Assembly: GCA_045593825.1 (NCBI GenBank)
Contig: JAZNXI010000160.1
Span: forward strand, 1 to 32,196
Reading direction: 5' to 3'
Source: SIG299 sp045593825
Lineage (GTDB): Bacteria > Bacillota > Clostridia > Lachnospirales > Lachnospiraceae
Length of the DNA stretch: 32,196 bases
A program made the position numbers and the translations under genes. Positions 12,539 to 21,414 of this stretch are shown in pieces. Each line of letters opens with the position of its first letter. Position 1 is the first letter of the stretch. Under the pieces are notes generated by a model. It made no database searches. It was not told the origin of the DNA and was given only the letters and a program-made list of their open reading frames with translations.

Positions 12539-14875
12539 CTAGTTGATAACAGTAATTGCAACCTTCTCCTTCCACGCTTCCGGCACTTCCAATTTCTGCT
12601 CTTTATCGTTCCACTTTAGCGTCACGCATTCGTACTCACCCTTTTCATATCCGTAACCATCCCCTGCATCGGTATAGTAGACAAACTCCCCATCGGCACC
12701 CGGATATACGCGGATTTCACTAATACCGTTCTGGGCTACCGTAGACTCTGCAAACTCTGCCATCGGAAGAATTGCCCCCGCCTTTACAAACAGAGGAATT
12801 CTTGAAATATCCGCCTCTGTTTCTATCCACTGACCACCGGTATAAGGTTGATTGGTATAAAAATCATACCACATTCCCTCCGGCAAGTAAACCTTCCGTG
12901 TTTTTGCCACGCCGTCCAAAACAGTGGAATTTACGCTGTAATACATTGGCTCCGTTACCGGGCAAACCATCAGGCTGTCGCCAAACAGATACTGGTCCTT
13001 TATGTTGCAGACAACCTCGTCGGTTGGGTAGTCGAATGCCAGATAACGCATCATGGATTCATCCTTCAGCCAGGTTCTGCCTGCCAAAGAATAAATGTAT
13101 GGCATCAGCTCATAACGCAGGCGGTTTGCCGCAAGCAGCGCCTCATAAAACGGTGTATGCTCAAACATCCAGAGTTCTCTGCGGCAGTCGGTGCCGTGAC
13201 CGCGGAATATCGGCAGGAAAGCGCCCCACTGATACCAACGGGTAAAGAGTTCCGCATAACCCAAATCTTCGGTTGTTTTATCATAATCGCCCTTCCAGTA
13301 CCACATGTTGCCGTTCTTTACAAAGAAGGCTCCAATATCTACGGTCCAGTACGGCATACCGCTGGCACACAGACCAAGGCCGGTTGCAATCTGGCGGCGA
13401 TAGGTATCCCAGGTGGCTGCAATATCGCCGGACCAAAGCACGGTTGCAAAACGCTGCTGGCCGGTGTAACCGCTTCTGGTCAAGTTAAATACACGCTTTT
13501 CTGACCCGGTACTGCGCTGGCCTTCATACACGCCCATGGCATGATAAAAGGCATAGGAATTCATCTCTAATGCCGGAAGATGTGAACCGGCTTCTTTGCA
13601 GTACATATCAAACAAACGGGACGGCTCCGGCTTTACCGGCACGGTCCATTCCGGCGCATACGGCTCGGAATTGTCGCACCACCAGGCATCCACGCCCTTG
13701 TCAAACAAGCCGCGCTTCGCCTGCTTCCAGTACATATCTCGGGCCTCCGGCAGATATGCGTTATAGGAATTGTCGGCAGGAAGTAAAAGCCCTGCCTCTT
13801 TGAATTCTTTATAGTCATCGGAGGTATCCCCCGGATTTGCCCAGATGGAAAGCATAAAATGCACGTCCATATCGTGAAGCTTACTTGTCATTTCCTCCGG
13901 CTTTGGATAGCGCACCTTATCAAAGGTCTTTTCGCCCCACTTGGCACCATCCCAGGAAATCCAGTCCTGAATAATACCGTCTAAACCGATTCTCCTGCGG
14001 CGATACTCAGAAGCAACAGAAAGCACCTCTTCCTGGGTTTCGTAACGCTCCTGGGACTGCAGATAACCAAAGGCCCATTTCGGAAGCATGCTTGCCTTGC
14101 CGGTCAGATAACGGTATTCTTTGATAACACCATCCATGCTGCCACCATTCATAACATAAAAATCCAGTTCTTCGGAAACTTCGGAATACAAATAGGAACC
14201 ATGGGCAGTATCACTGAAAATCAGCGGACTGTAGGTGTCCATCAAAATACCGTAACCCAACGTAGATACAAGCATCGGAACCGCAATCTGACGGTTGCCC
14301 TGATGCACATACACTACCTGACCCCGAAGGGAGCCAAAGCCTTCCTCGTACTGGCCAAGACCATACAAATGCTCTCCCTCCTGAAACTGCAGATTCAAGC
14401 GGGTATGGTACTGCTCTCCCGCAGGCACACGGGCAGCCTCCCGTACCATGTTTTTCTTTCCGTCGGCAGTCTGAACCTCTTCCACCTGAGCCGCTTCTTC
14501 CAAAAGAGTGTAGGTCATGAAACTTTGCAGTTCTTTGCTTTCTTTTGCCGTTTCTGCCAAAAGAAGCTTGCCCTCTGCGCTAAAGTAGGTATAACTTCCG
14601 CTGTTGCGGTTAACCTCTATCAAAAGTTCCGGTAGCTTCAACAAAATAACTTCTTCTTTTTCCTCATAAGTCCAATCTGTAAATGCCTCGGAAGCAATAA
14701 CACCATATTTTTTTCGATCAGAAAACTCTTCCCTGCCGGTATAGGTTACCCTCACGGTACGGGCGTTTTTCGGCACAATTCTGTGCATGCCGTGCTCAGA
14801 ATATAAAAACAGGGCATCCCCCTTACGAACTACTTCCGTAATCTTTCTTGATTTGTCCTTTGCCGGATATAACAT
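12539..14875 (-). CDS. GH31 alpha-glycosidase (alpha-glucosidase/alpha-xylosidase-type)
   Basis: A 778-residue cytoplasmic GH31 enzyme (no signal peptide) with an N-terminal beta domain (GEHLYGLGQYEEGFGSL), a barrel and two C-terminal beta domains. The nucleophile is D401 in DAWWCDNSEP; the acid/base is D484 in VLWSGDIAATWDT; the substrate loop IQDWISWDGAKWG and the RGHGTDCRRE segment are also present. The W-x-D-x-x-EP form of the nucleophile motif resembles GH31 members acting on alpha-glucosides or transglucosylases more than the KTDFGE form of YicI-type xylosidases, so activity on maltose/isomalto-oligosaccharides is somewhat favoured. GGGAGGAGAAG precedes the ATG. First gene of a three-gene operon. 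Confidence 0.92.
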   Translation of the reverse strand: MLYPAKDKSRKITEVVRKGDALFLYSEHGMHRIVPKNARTVRVTYTGREEFSDRKKYGVIASEAFTDWTYEEKEEVILLKLPELLIEVNRNSGSYTYFSAEGKLLLAETAKESKELQSFMTYTLLEEAAQVEEVQTADGKKNMVREAARVPAGEQYHTRLNLQFQEGEHLYGLGQYEEGFGSLRGQVVYVHQGNRQIAVPMLVSTLGYGILMDTYSPLIFSDTAHGSYLYSEVSEELDFYVMNGGSMDGVIKEYRYLTGKASMLPKWAFGYLQSQERYETQEEVLSVASEYRRRRIGLDGIIQDWISWDGAKWGEKTFDKVRYPKPEEMTSKLHDMDVHFMLSIWANPGDTSDDYKEFKEAGLLLPADNSYNAYLPEARDMYWKQAKRGLFDKGVDAWWCDNSEPYAPEWTVPVKPEPSRLFDMYCKEAGSHLPALEMNSYAFYHAMGVYEGQRSTGSEKRVFNLTRSGYTGQQRFATVLWSGDIAATWDTYRRQIATGLGLCASGMPYWTVDIGAFFVKNGNMWYWKGDYDKTTEDLGYAELFTRWYQWGAFLPIFRGHGTDCRRELWMFEHTPFYEALLAANRLRYELMPYIYSLAGRTWLKDESMMRYLAFDYPTDEVVCNIKDQYLFGDSLMVCPVTEPMYYSVNSTVLDGVAKTRKVYLPEGMWYDFYTNQPYTGGQWIETEADISRIPLFVKAGAILPMAEFAESTVAQNGISEIRVYPGADGEFVYYTDAGDGYGYEKGEYECVTLKWNDKEQKLEVPEAWKEKVAITVIN

Positions 14876-14913
14876 ATACTTCTCCTCCCAAAACCCTTTT
14901 TTACAATCAGTTT

Positions 14914-14942
14914 ATCATACTGTTTTTCGTTATGCTATTCAA
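14914..14942 (-). promoter_or_regulatory. Promoter of the GH31 operon
   Basis: -35 TTGAAT (14942-14937), 17 bases, -10 TATGAT (14919-14914). The -35 abuts the terminator of the gene before it. Confidence 0.65.
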
Positions 14943-14986
14943 AAAAGGCTCTTCACACGGCATTTTTTGCCTTGTGAAAAGCCTTT
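14943..14986 (-). terminator. Intrinsic terminator after the GH115-like gene
   Basis: A stem of AAAGGCT-C-TTCACA-GGCA (14944-14962) with TGCC-TTGTGAA-AAGCCTTT (14968-14986). On the minus strand it ends in six T. Confidence 0.88.
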
Positions 14987-14998
14987 CCATTCACATCA

Positions 14999-16618
14999 TT
15001 ATCTTACTACACGTTTTTTCATTGCTTCGTACAATTCCAAATCGGTTTTATGATTTTCCGTCATGCATGTACACTTCTTTTCCTGCTCCTCTGCAGACAA
15101 ACAGTACTTCCGGTACCAAGCATTGTGCTTTGGATTGTCGCCAAGCTCACGGGCAAGTCCCATAACCTTACGTACCATGTACGCCGTATGCTTGATGTCA
15201 GTGATGCAGTCGTTGGCATAGAACTCCTTCCAGATGCCATATTCTGCACCACGAAGCAGGGCGTCACCCTTATCAAACCACACTGCACTGTCTCCAAAAC
15301 GTAGGAATGCCTTCTCGTAGTCGCCTTCTAACAAGGATTCATAGCCTCTGGCAAATACTCTGGCAGCACGACGACAGGTCTGATGCAGCTTAATATGCAA
15401 ACCAATGGTGGAAGCAAGCAATGCTCTTTGCGGAGAACCGTTTTCGGTTACGGTACAGGCCACACAAAGTTTCTCCAACTCTTCCTTTTGCTGACGGCAT
15501 GCTTCCTGAAATTCCTGAATTTGTGCTGCTAATGTACCGATTTGCGCAATTTTGCAAAGCCCCTTGGCCGGACTGTTTCTATCTACTAAGATTTGATGGC
15601 AGAACAGACGGACATTCTCGGTGTAATATAACTCACCCACATATTTGCCCGATTCCTCCAGACACATCATAACCTGCGGATACTCCATATACAGTGCCGC
15701 AATTTCTTCTTTTTCTTCACATTCGGTAAAATATTCATTCACAAAAGCTTCTGCCTGGGATTCGTTGTCAGGCACTTCTCCCTGCCACAGCTTACGGATG
15801 ACATCCAAGAAATAAACGTGTGGCCGGACATTGGAACACTTTACCGCCCAGAAGCAATTTTTATCTTCTTTCAGTGCTTTATCCAGTTCATCAGAGACCT
15901 CTGACACCGCCGTCGGAAGCATTGTAACGTGATTTGTTTCCTGCAGGTTGTACGCAAACAGGGACCCGTACACTTCCGGTGCAAAGGATGGCTTTTCCTG
16001 AAGACAAGTGCAATAAAGACCATATTGCTTTACCTGCTCTTCCAAAGCCTCTGCCATGGCTTCATCCCCAAAAACAAAGGTATTTGCACCACAACGGAGC
16101 ATTGCCTCCAGACACATGTTCCAGCCCTTGTTTTCTTCTTTGTTGTACTCCCAGCCGGAAATCAAAACATCATCACTAAAATGCCAGCCACGGAATAGCA
16201 CCGCAGAATCCTTGGAAGCAATTACTCCTTCCGGAATTTGAATTTTTTTCTTTTGCTCCGCCGCCCGGTCCATGAAAAACCAGAATGGTCGGATTCCAAG
16301 ATAATGCTCACTAAGGTACAGCAGACCATAAACAAAACCAAGATCACCTTGGGCATAGATTACTATTTTATCCTCAGAAATATTGATTTTAAAACGCTCT
16401 TCCGTCAAATAATGTTCCCGTTGACGGAGTATTTCCGATTCCTCAGATTCAGAAATGCTGCGCACCATGCTTTTTTGTACCAACACCACGCTGCCACCCG
16501 GCTTATTGGTGTTGGAAAATATTCTGTTTCTGTCACGTTCCAAAACAGCAATAGCATTCCGAACCGGGACACTTGTAATTTCTGTTATGAAGTTTGTATT
16601 TTTGTTAAAAGTAAACAT
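14999..16618 (-). CDS. Compact GH115-like protein (alpha-glucuronidase relatives), 539 aa
   Basis: The N-terminal half matches the GH115 layout: a small beta domain, then GDLGFVYGLLYLSEHYLGIRPFWFF (family: GIYxxSExLGVSPWYWW), then LFRGWHFSDD-SGW (family: YRGxFINDEx..GW). A later segment FWAVKCSNVRPHVYF parallels GH115 FWWVNVGDIKPxE. GH115 enzymes remove 4-O-methyl-glucuronic acid from xylan and are usually above 800 residues. This one lacks a signal peptide and most of the middle of the barrel, so it may be a minimal version or a relative with another activity. It starts 24 bases after the chemoreceptor stop with AGGAGA, so the two are co-transcribed. It ends at the terminator above. Confidence 0.6.
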   Translation of the reverse strand: MFTFNKNTNFITEITSVPVRNAIAVLERDRNRIFSNTNKPGGSVVLVQKSMVRSISESEESEILRQREHYLTEERFKINISEDKIVIYAQGDLGFVYGLLYLSEHYLGIRPFWFFMDRAAEQKKKIQIPEGVIASKDSAVLFRGWHFSDDVLISGWEYNKEENKGWNMCLEAMLRCGANTFVFGDEAMAEALEEQVKQYGLYCTCLQEKPSFAPEVYGSLFAYNLQETNHVTMLPTAVSEVSDELDKALKEDKNCFWAVKCSNVRPHVYFLDVIRKLWQGEVPDNESQAEAFVNEYFTECEEKEEIAALYMEYPQVMMCLEESGKYVGELYYTENVRLFCHQILVDRNSPAKGLCKIAQIGTLAAQIQEFQEACRQQKEELEKLCVACTVTENGSPQRALLASTIGLHIKLHQTCRRAARVFARGYESLLEGDYEKAFLRFGDSAVWFDKGDALLRGAEYGIWKEFYANDCITDIKHTAYMVRKVMGLARELGDNPKHNAWYRKYCLSAEEQEKKCTCMTENHKTDLELYEAMKKRVVR

Positions 16619-16642
16619 CCCGATTCTCCTATAAGTTACAAA

Positions 16643-18361
16643 CTAAATTTTAAAGTAGTCTACTAAAGAAGCCATGGTTTCTACCTGGGCCTTTTGTTCT
16701 TCACTGACTGCCGCCGTTTCCTGGGAAGTTGCAGAGTTACTGTCTACTACCTCGGATACGCGGTTGATTGTATTGTTAATTTCATGGATATTTTCTACTT
16801 CATTGTTTAACATGTCCGCAATCTGACCCATCGTCCGGGTTGCATCCATGGCGCCCTGCATAACCTCTGCCATGTTTGCCACGGTTTCATCAGCAATGGC
16901 AATACCCTTTTCAACCGCCTCAATCGTAGTTTCAATCAGCTCTGTGGTACGGCCGGATGCTCTTGCGGACTCCTCTGCCAGATTCTTTACCTGCTCGGCA
17001 ACTACGGCAAAGCCACGTCCCGCCTCACCGGCTCTGGCTGCCTCGATGGCTGCATTTAAAGATAACAGGTTTGTCTGCTCCGCAATATCCTCGATGGTAT
17101 TGATGATGGTGTGAATCTGCTCGGCACATCCGGAAATCTCGCTGATGGCAACCTTTAATTCTTCCATCTTGACGTTGCCCTGCTGCAGGGTGATACCTGC
17201 CTGATTCGCAATGGCAACGGATGCGGTTGCGGCTTCTGCGTTTTGCTCCATACCGGTTGCCATGGACTGCATAGCCTCTACCAGACCGGCCACCTGAACG
17301 GCCTGCTCGGAGCTGCCCTCGGCAAGATCCTGTGCAGCACTTGCCAGCTGCTCGGAACCAAGATTGATTTCTTCAGATGCCACACGTAAGGTATTTAAGG
17401 TTTCCTTCATGCTTTCGATAATTACCAGGAAGGATTCTTTAATCTGTTTGAATTCGCCCACATACTCCTGTTCCAAATTTACACGGTAGTCACCACCGCC
17501 CATCTGGTCTAATACAGCAGAGATTTCAGAAATCATGGCATGCATATTGGACTTCATGAAAGCAATGGATTTTACCATGGAACCTACTTCGGAATCGTCT
17601 TCCTTTAAGTCAAGTTCTTCGGAAAAGTCGCCCTGCGCCAGGTAATCCATTTGCTTAGCTACCTTCTTCATTGGGGATAAAAGTTCTACTCCCGCAAATT
17701 TAATTAATTTTACAAACATAACAAGTACTGCCACTACTGCTGCAATAAAGAAGAAAATGCAGGCATACTGGATAACTTCCAGGAAGTTGCAGCCCTTTTC
17801 TTTTCTTGTAAGGATTTCATCGATAACCTCATCGGTATGAAGGGAAATTTCTGCCACACCTTCTTCATAAGCGGAACCAAAAACCTGGTCTCTTGCCCAG
17901 TCCATATTGCCTGCTTCTACACCGGCAATGGCTGCCATTTCATACTCGATTAATCCATTGGACAGTGTTGCAATGTGATTTAACGTTTCCCATTCCCGGG
18001 CTTTTATATCATATGTTTGTAAAGCTTCAATTGCTTTTTCTCTGTTTTTATCTACAGAAACCTCCGTATTGTATGCATCTAAATACTGTGCATCACCGGT
18101 AACAGCGTAGGACTGGATGGATAAGGTTAAATTTCTGGATGCCATACGATACTGGTTCAATGCATTGGTTACACCGATTTGGGCATCTTTATCTATGTTA
18201 ATTAAAGCAGTGGATGCAATACACATAACCAGCCAGAAAATACCGACGCCAACTACCATAACGGCCTGCTTCATCAGTTTGTACAGATGGGCCTCCTGCC
18301 CATTTGGGTACTGTAACATTCCTTCTGAAACATTCTTCTTGGTTTTTTTCTCTTTTTTCAT
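16643..18361 (-). CDS. Methyl-accepting chemotaxis protein
   Basis: A 572-residue transmembrane chemoreceptor. Membrane helix 1 is at about 33-53, a sensor domain of about 145 residues follows (helical, 4HB/CHASE3-like, RMASRNLTLSIQSYAVTGDAQYLDAY), and helix 2 is at about 200-222. HAMP (PMKKVAKQMDYLAQGDFSEEL) and a long coiled coil come next. The conserved hairpin tip is EDIAEQTNLLSLNAAIEAARAGEAGRGFAVV, which binds CheA/CheW. There is no C-terminal CheR/CheB pentapeptide. The start has GGAGG 8 bases upstream. It leads an operon with the GH115-like gene, so the signal may be a plant polysaccharide product. The promoter carries a LacI/CcpA-like operator. Confidence 0.95.
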   Translation of the reverse strand: MKKEKKTKKNVSEGMLQYPNGQEAHLYKLMKQAVMVVGVGIFWLVMCIASTALINIDKDAQIGVTNALNQYRMASRNLTLSIQSYAVTGDAQYLDAYNTEVSVDKNREKAIEALQTYDIKAREWETLNHIATLSNGLIEYEMAAIAGVEAGNMDWARDQVFGSAYEEGVAEISLHTDEVIDEILTRKEKGCNFLEVIQYACIFFFIAAVVAVLVMFVKLIKFAGVELLSPMKKVAKQMDYLAQGDFSEELDLKEDDSEVGSMVKSIAFMKSNMHAMISEISAVLDQMGGGDYRVNLEQEYVGEFKQIKESFLVIIESMKETLNTLRVASEEINLGSEQLASAAQDLAEGSSEQAVQVAGLVEAMQSMATGMEQNAEAATASVAIANQAGITLQQGNVKMEELKVAISEISGCAEQIHTIINTIEDIAEQTNLLSLNAAIEAARAGEAGRGFAVVAEQVKNLAEESARASGRTTELIETTIEAVEKGIAIADETVANMAEVMQGAMDATRTMGQIADMLNNEVENIHEINNTINRVSEVVDSNSATSQETAAVSEEQKAQVETMASLVDYFKI

Positions 18362-18429
18362 CTTGGCTACCTCCGTAAATCACTGCCCGTGTCTTTTCTT
18401 TCCGAACCTTCTTCTTTGGGTATAAAAGT

Positions 18430-18458
18430 ATTGTATCATACTTTATGAAACGTTTCAA
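18430..18458 (-). promoter_or_regulatory. Chemoreceptor promoter with TGAAACGTTTCA operator
   Basis: -35 TTGAAA (18458-18453), 17 bases, -10 TACAAT (18435-18430). A perfect 12-bp palindrome TGAAACGTTTCA (18446-18457) covers the -35. Its central CG and half-site TGAAA are those of LacI-family regulators, including CcpA (cre); binding here would repress. Confidence 0.8.
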
Positions 18459-18495
18459 TCTGTGTTTTTCATTTCTTTGTACAATTCATTCATAT

Positions 18496-19395
18496 TCAGT
18501 TGACATTTTGATGAAATATTTGTTCATTTTTCACTAAATTAAAGGAAACTAATTCTGATGACTCCAAATCTTCCCGATGCATATCCACCGCCGTAATCTG
18601 CCGGTTTCCGTAAGTAATGTAATAATAAATACCCCTCGTGGTATTGCAACAACAGGAATACGCCGTAATTTCATATGCTCCGCCTTCTGTTATATTACAG
18701 CCTCTCTGCTGCTCCACCGAGGTTAAAATGTGAAAAAACTGCCCCACACTTTCCTCTTCCGAATCACCGCATACGGAATTCTTCAGCACATGGGCTGCCC
18801 GCACAAACCGTGAAGGGGAATCCGGCTCTCCCGGAAGCACCCGGACATTCTCCAGGTTCCAAAGCTGCACCGGAAACGGAGGATTATTCGTCAGTACCCC
18901 CACCGGATTATCATACACATGCAGACCGTCTGCCATGGATTCCACCACCAACGACTCCTCTCCGCAGGAAACCATCCAGTGCAGGGGAGTCAGCGGCAAC
19001 GCTTCACTAAAAGGAAGATTTACCGGATTCACCCGTTCTAACAATTTTTTTACCTCCTGCATCGTCTCACACTGTGTTAAAATCCAAGGAATAAATTCAA
19101 AGGGAGCCACATTGTCCTTTCCCTCTGCCATAGCCGGATAATGGGCATTTCCCGCAAACCGCAGTCCCGCCATGCTGACTCCCGCTTCGTTTGTGGCCTC
19201 ATAATAAAGCGGATAGTCCTCCACCACATATGCCATGCCAATTATGGCATAATGATGATCCATTTCCCCCATTGTCCGAAAACGGAACGGGTAATTCCGG
19301 GGTGTCACCGTTACCGTTTCCTCATAGGAATACTCCAAATCCAGATTCCGTCCAAAATAACAATCCTTTGATTTAAAATTAATTGCTGTACACAT
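18496..19395 (-). CDS. Choloylglycine hydrolase-family amidase (bile salt hydrolase/penicillin V acylase-like)
   Basis: A 299-residue N-terminal nucleophile hydrolase that cleaves amide bonds of conjugated bile acids, penicillin V or acyl-homoserine-like amides. After removal of Met1 the nucleophile is C2 (MCTAINF); for this reason the start is set at 19395 with AAAGGAG before it, not 21 bases upstream. Other family residues: R16 and D19 (GRNLDLEY), N83 (AGNAHYP), N171 (VLTNNPPF) and R196 (PSRFVRAAH). The stretch between N171 and R196 is 25 residues; in Clostridium perfringens BSH it is more than 50 and holds the assembly loop. No signal peptide. No convincing promoter or terminator of its own is seen. 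Confidence 0.88.
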   Translation of the reverse strand: MCTAINFKSKDCYFGRNLDLEYSYEETVTVTPRNYPFRFRTMGEMDHHYAIIGMAYVVEDYPLYYEATNEAGVSMAGLRFAGNAHYPAMAEGKDNVAPFEFIPWILTQCETMQEVKKLLERVNPVNLPFSEALPLTPLHWMVSCGEESLVVESMADGLHVYDNPVGVLTNNPPFPVQLWNLENVRVLPGEPDSPSRFVRAAHVLKNSVCGDSEEESVGQFFHILTSVEQQRGCNITEGGAYEITAYSCCCNTTRGIYYYITYGNRQITAVDMHREDLESSELVSFNLVKNEQIFHQNVN

Positions 19396-19442
19396 TTTTG
19401 ACTCCTTTCCGTTCATTAGTTTTAGTATGGACAGAAAGACAA

Positions 19443-19471
19443 AAAAATAAAGCCCCTGTTACCAGGGGCTT
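19443..19471 (-). terminator. Intrinsic terminator after the pectate lyase gene
   Basis: AAGCCCCTG (19450-19458) pairs with CAGGGGCTT (19463-19471); on the minus strand TATTTTTTT follows. Confidence 0.9.
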
Positions 19472-19482
19472 ATAGTTCACTA

Positions 19483-21261
19483 CTATTTTGCCTTTTTAAA
19501 AATTACAATAATAGCAATTACCGCCGCCACAATAATAAGCGCAGATACCGCCAGACAAATTACAAAAACATTCGTACCGGAATCTACCGGTGCTGCCGGA
19601 GTCACAGTTGGTTCCGGTGCTTCTGTCGGTGCTACCGTCGCCGTTGGCGCTATTGTTGCGGTTGGCTCAGGTGTTGCTGTTGGTGCCACAGTTGCCGTTG
19701 GTGCTATTGTTGCGGTTGGCTCAGGCGTTGCTGTTGGTGCCACAGTCGCCGTTGGTGCTACCGTGGCGGTTGGCTTAGGCGTTGCGGTTGGTGCCACAGT
19801 CGCCGTTGGCGCTACCGTGGCGGTTGGCTTAGGCGTTGCCACAGGGGCGCTACTGTTAAGCGCCGCGTTCTTAAATGCTGCCACTGTTTCCGATGTAACA
19901 AATTCCGGACCGGCACCAAAGCGGGCACCACAGGCACCTCCGTCACTGGAGAAAAACGCATAATCACTATCGGAAGTTAACATAGCATAACCAAGCGTAT
20001 CGATGGAACCATCCGCTTCTCTCCATAACTTATGGAAATCCGTGCCCAAAACCGGGGATTCCGTTACAATAAAATCTGCGGATGTCAACCCGTTGTTCGT
20101 CTTTGTTCCCTTAATGGAAGAATTCTGGGTATCAAACGGTCCATACGAAGTTACCTGATACCAGTCCTTGTCTACCGGATAAATCACATAATTGGCAGAC
20201 ATATTTTGGAACTTATTTTTATTCTTTACCGCATTGTACGCCAGAATATTTACTGCATTGGCGTTTCTACAGCGGTACACGTTAAAGTCTGCTTTCTTCT
20301 GGGCACCGTTGTTGTTAAAAGCGGTACAGTTAATCAGAGAAATCGCAGAAGGATTATTGTTGTCCGTGAAACCACAATTCTTGTTTTCGAAGGCAAGACA
20401 ATTGATAACCACATGAGGGGTTCCGATGCCGCCACCACCCAGTTTGAAACCGTTACCGTCGCTGTCCGGAGTAAATACGCCATCCTCCGTCTGACCGTTG
20501 CGGAAAGCGATACAGTTAATCAGTGTTACCACACCGATTGGACCGGTGGCAGACTTGGCATAGCAGTCCCAGCCGTCATCCACGTTATTGTAGGCAAGAC
20601 AACCGTCAAATACATTACCATTACCGCAGGTAAGCTTAGGTGCAAAACCGTCCGCATCCTCACCATCCGGATCACTGTTGTTACGGGAAGTACAGTTTAA
20701 AATATAGTTGTAGGACGGCCACTGCTCCACTTTATTATAACTGCCGTTGTTTCGGCTAAGCTGAAGACCGGTATCTTTGTTTCCATCGAAAATACACATC
20801 TCAATAATGTTGTAATTTCCGGCCAAAAGCATGCCATTATCGCCGGCATTGCAAATAGTAATACCGTACACATGCCAGTAATCACCGTCCAAAATAATTC
20901 CTCGTTTACCAAAGGACTGACTTGCAAAATCAAGCACAACCTCTGCACCGGGATAGGCAGAAAGCGTCTTATACTGCCCTTCTGTGCCGCAGTTATTCTC
21001 TGCAATCAGAATCGTATCCTTAAACTCGTAGGTGCCTTCTAACAGGTAAATGGTCTGGCCCGCAACCACTGTCGTAATTGCTTCCTCCAACCCCATCGGA
21101 CTACTTTCAGAACCGGTTCCTGTCGCATTTGGTGCCACATAGATGGCATTTTCCGCAATAGTTTCTGCACAGGCAGTATTTATATTGGTCTGTGGGAGCA
21201 ATGGTAATAACAGAGTACTGCACAATGCCGCAATCAGAACCTTTTTCGTCATTTTTTTCAT
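19483..21261 (-). CDS. Secreted PL9-type pectate lyase, membrane-anchored
   Basis: A 592-residue right-handed beta-helix protein that cuts polygalacturonate by calcium-assisted beta-elimination outside the cell. Signal peptide 1-32 (ends TACAE). The helix begins IYVAPNATGTGSESSP and has typical coil repeats (YWHVYGITICNAGDNGMLL). The calcium cluster is D228, D229 and D232 (NVDDGWDCYAK), preceded by DADGFAPKL. The candidate base is K273 (GNGFKLGGGG), consistent with PL9. From about residue 470 a PTATVAPTATP linker with 54-bp DNA repeats leads to a C-terminal membrane helix and the basic tail KKAK, with no LPXTG. AGGAG precedes the ATG by 10 bases. A cre-like site lies upstream and a terminator follows. 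Confidence 0.92.
   Translation of the reverse strand: MKKMTKKVLIAALCSTLLLPLLPQTNINTACAETIAENAIYVAPNATGTGSESSPMGLEEAITTVVAGQTIYLLEGTYEFKDTILIAENNCGTEGQYKTLSAYPGAEVVLDFASQSFGKRGIILDGDYWHVYGITICNAGDNGMLLAGNYNIIEMCIFDGNKDTGLQLSRNNGSYNKVEQWPSYNYILNCTSRNNSDPDGEDADGFAPKLTCGNGNVFDGCLAYNNVDDGWDCYAKSATGPIGVVTLINCIAFRNGQTEDGVFTPDSDGNGFKLGGGGIGTPHVVINCLAFENKNCGFTDNNNPSAISLINCTAFNNNGAQKKADFNVYRCRNANAVNILAYNAVKNKNKFQNMSANYVIYPVDKDWYQVTSYGPFDTQNSSIKGTKTNNGLTSADFIVTESPVLGTDFHKLWREADGSIDTLGYAMLTSDSDYAFFSSDGGACGARFGAGPEFVTSETVAAFKNAALNSSAPVATPKPTATVAPTATVAPTATPKPTATVAPTATVAPTATPEPTATIAPTATVAPTATPEPTATIAPTATVAPTEAPEPTVTPAAPVDSGTNVFVICLAVSALIIVAAVIAIIVIFKKAK
19607..19840. repeat. 54-bp tandem repeats encoding the Pro/Thr linker of the pectate lyase
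   Basis: The motif GTTGGCT(C/T)AGG recurs at 19661, 19715, 19769 and 19823, exactly 54 bases apart, so each unit codes for 18 residues of PTATP-x-PTAT-x-APTATVA. Units are nearly identical, with third-position changes, which predicts copy-number variation between strains. Confidence 0.92.
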
Positions 21262-21320
21262 TTCACTAATTCTCCTGTTCTCCTAGAATATAACTATGTT
21301 CAAGTATATCACTCTTTTTA

Positions 21321-21334
21321 TGAAAGCGCTACCA
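21321..21334 (-). promoter_or_regulatory. cre-like catabolite site upstream of the pectate lyase
   Basis: TGAAAGCGCTACCA matches the CcpA consensus TGWAARCGYWWWCA with one mismatch. It is 60 bases upstream of the pectate lyase ATG. A -10-like TATACT lies just downstream but no good -35, so the site may overlap the promoter. Confidence 0.7.
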
Positions 21335-21345
21335 TTTTTTTGTTC

Positions 21346-21394
21346 AAAAAAAATCCCGGCACAAGCAACCTTACGCAAGTTGCCAATGCCGGGA
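21346..21394 (-). terminator. Intrinsic terminator after the GH5 gene
   Basis: TCCCGGCA (21354-21361) pairs with TGCCGGGA (21387-21394), with an inner stem GCAACCTT/AAGTTGC. Eight T follow on the minus strand. Confidence 0.92.
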
Positions 21395-21414
21395 CATGAA
21401 ATGCCGGTTAGTAA

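Noticed and set aside
19607..19840. CRISPR-like array
   Set aside because: The repeats are contiguous 54-bp units without spacers and code in frame for a Pro/Thr linker.
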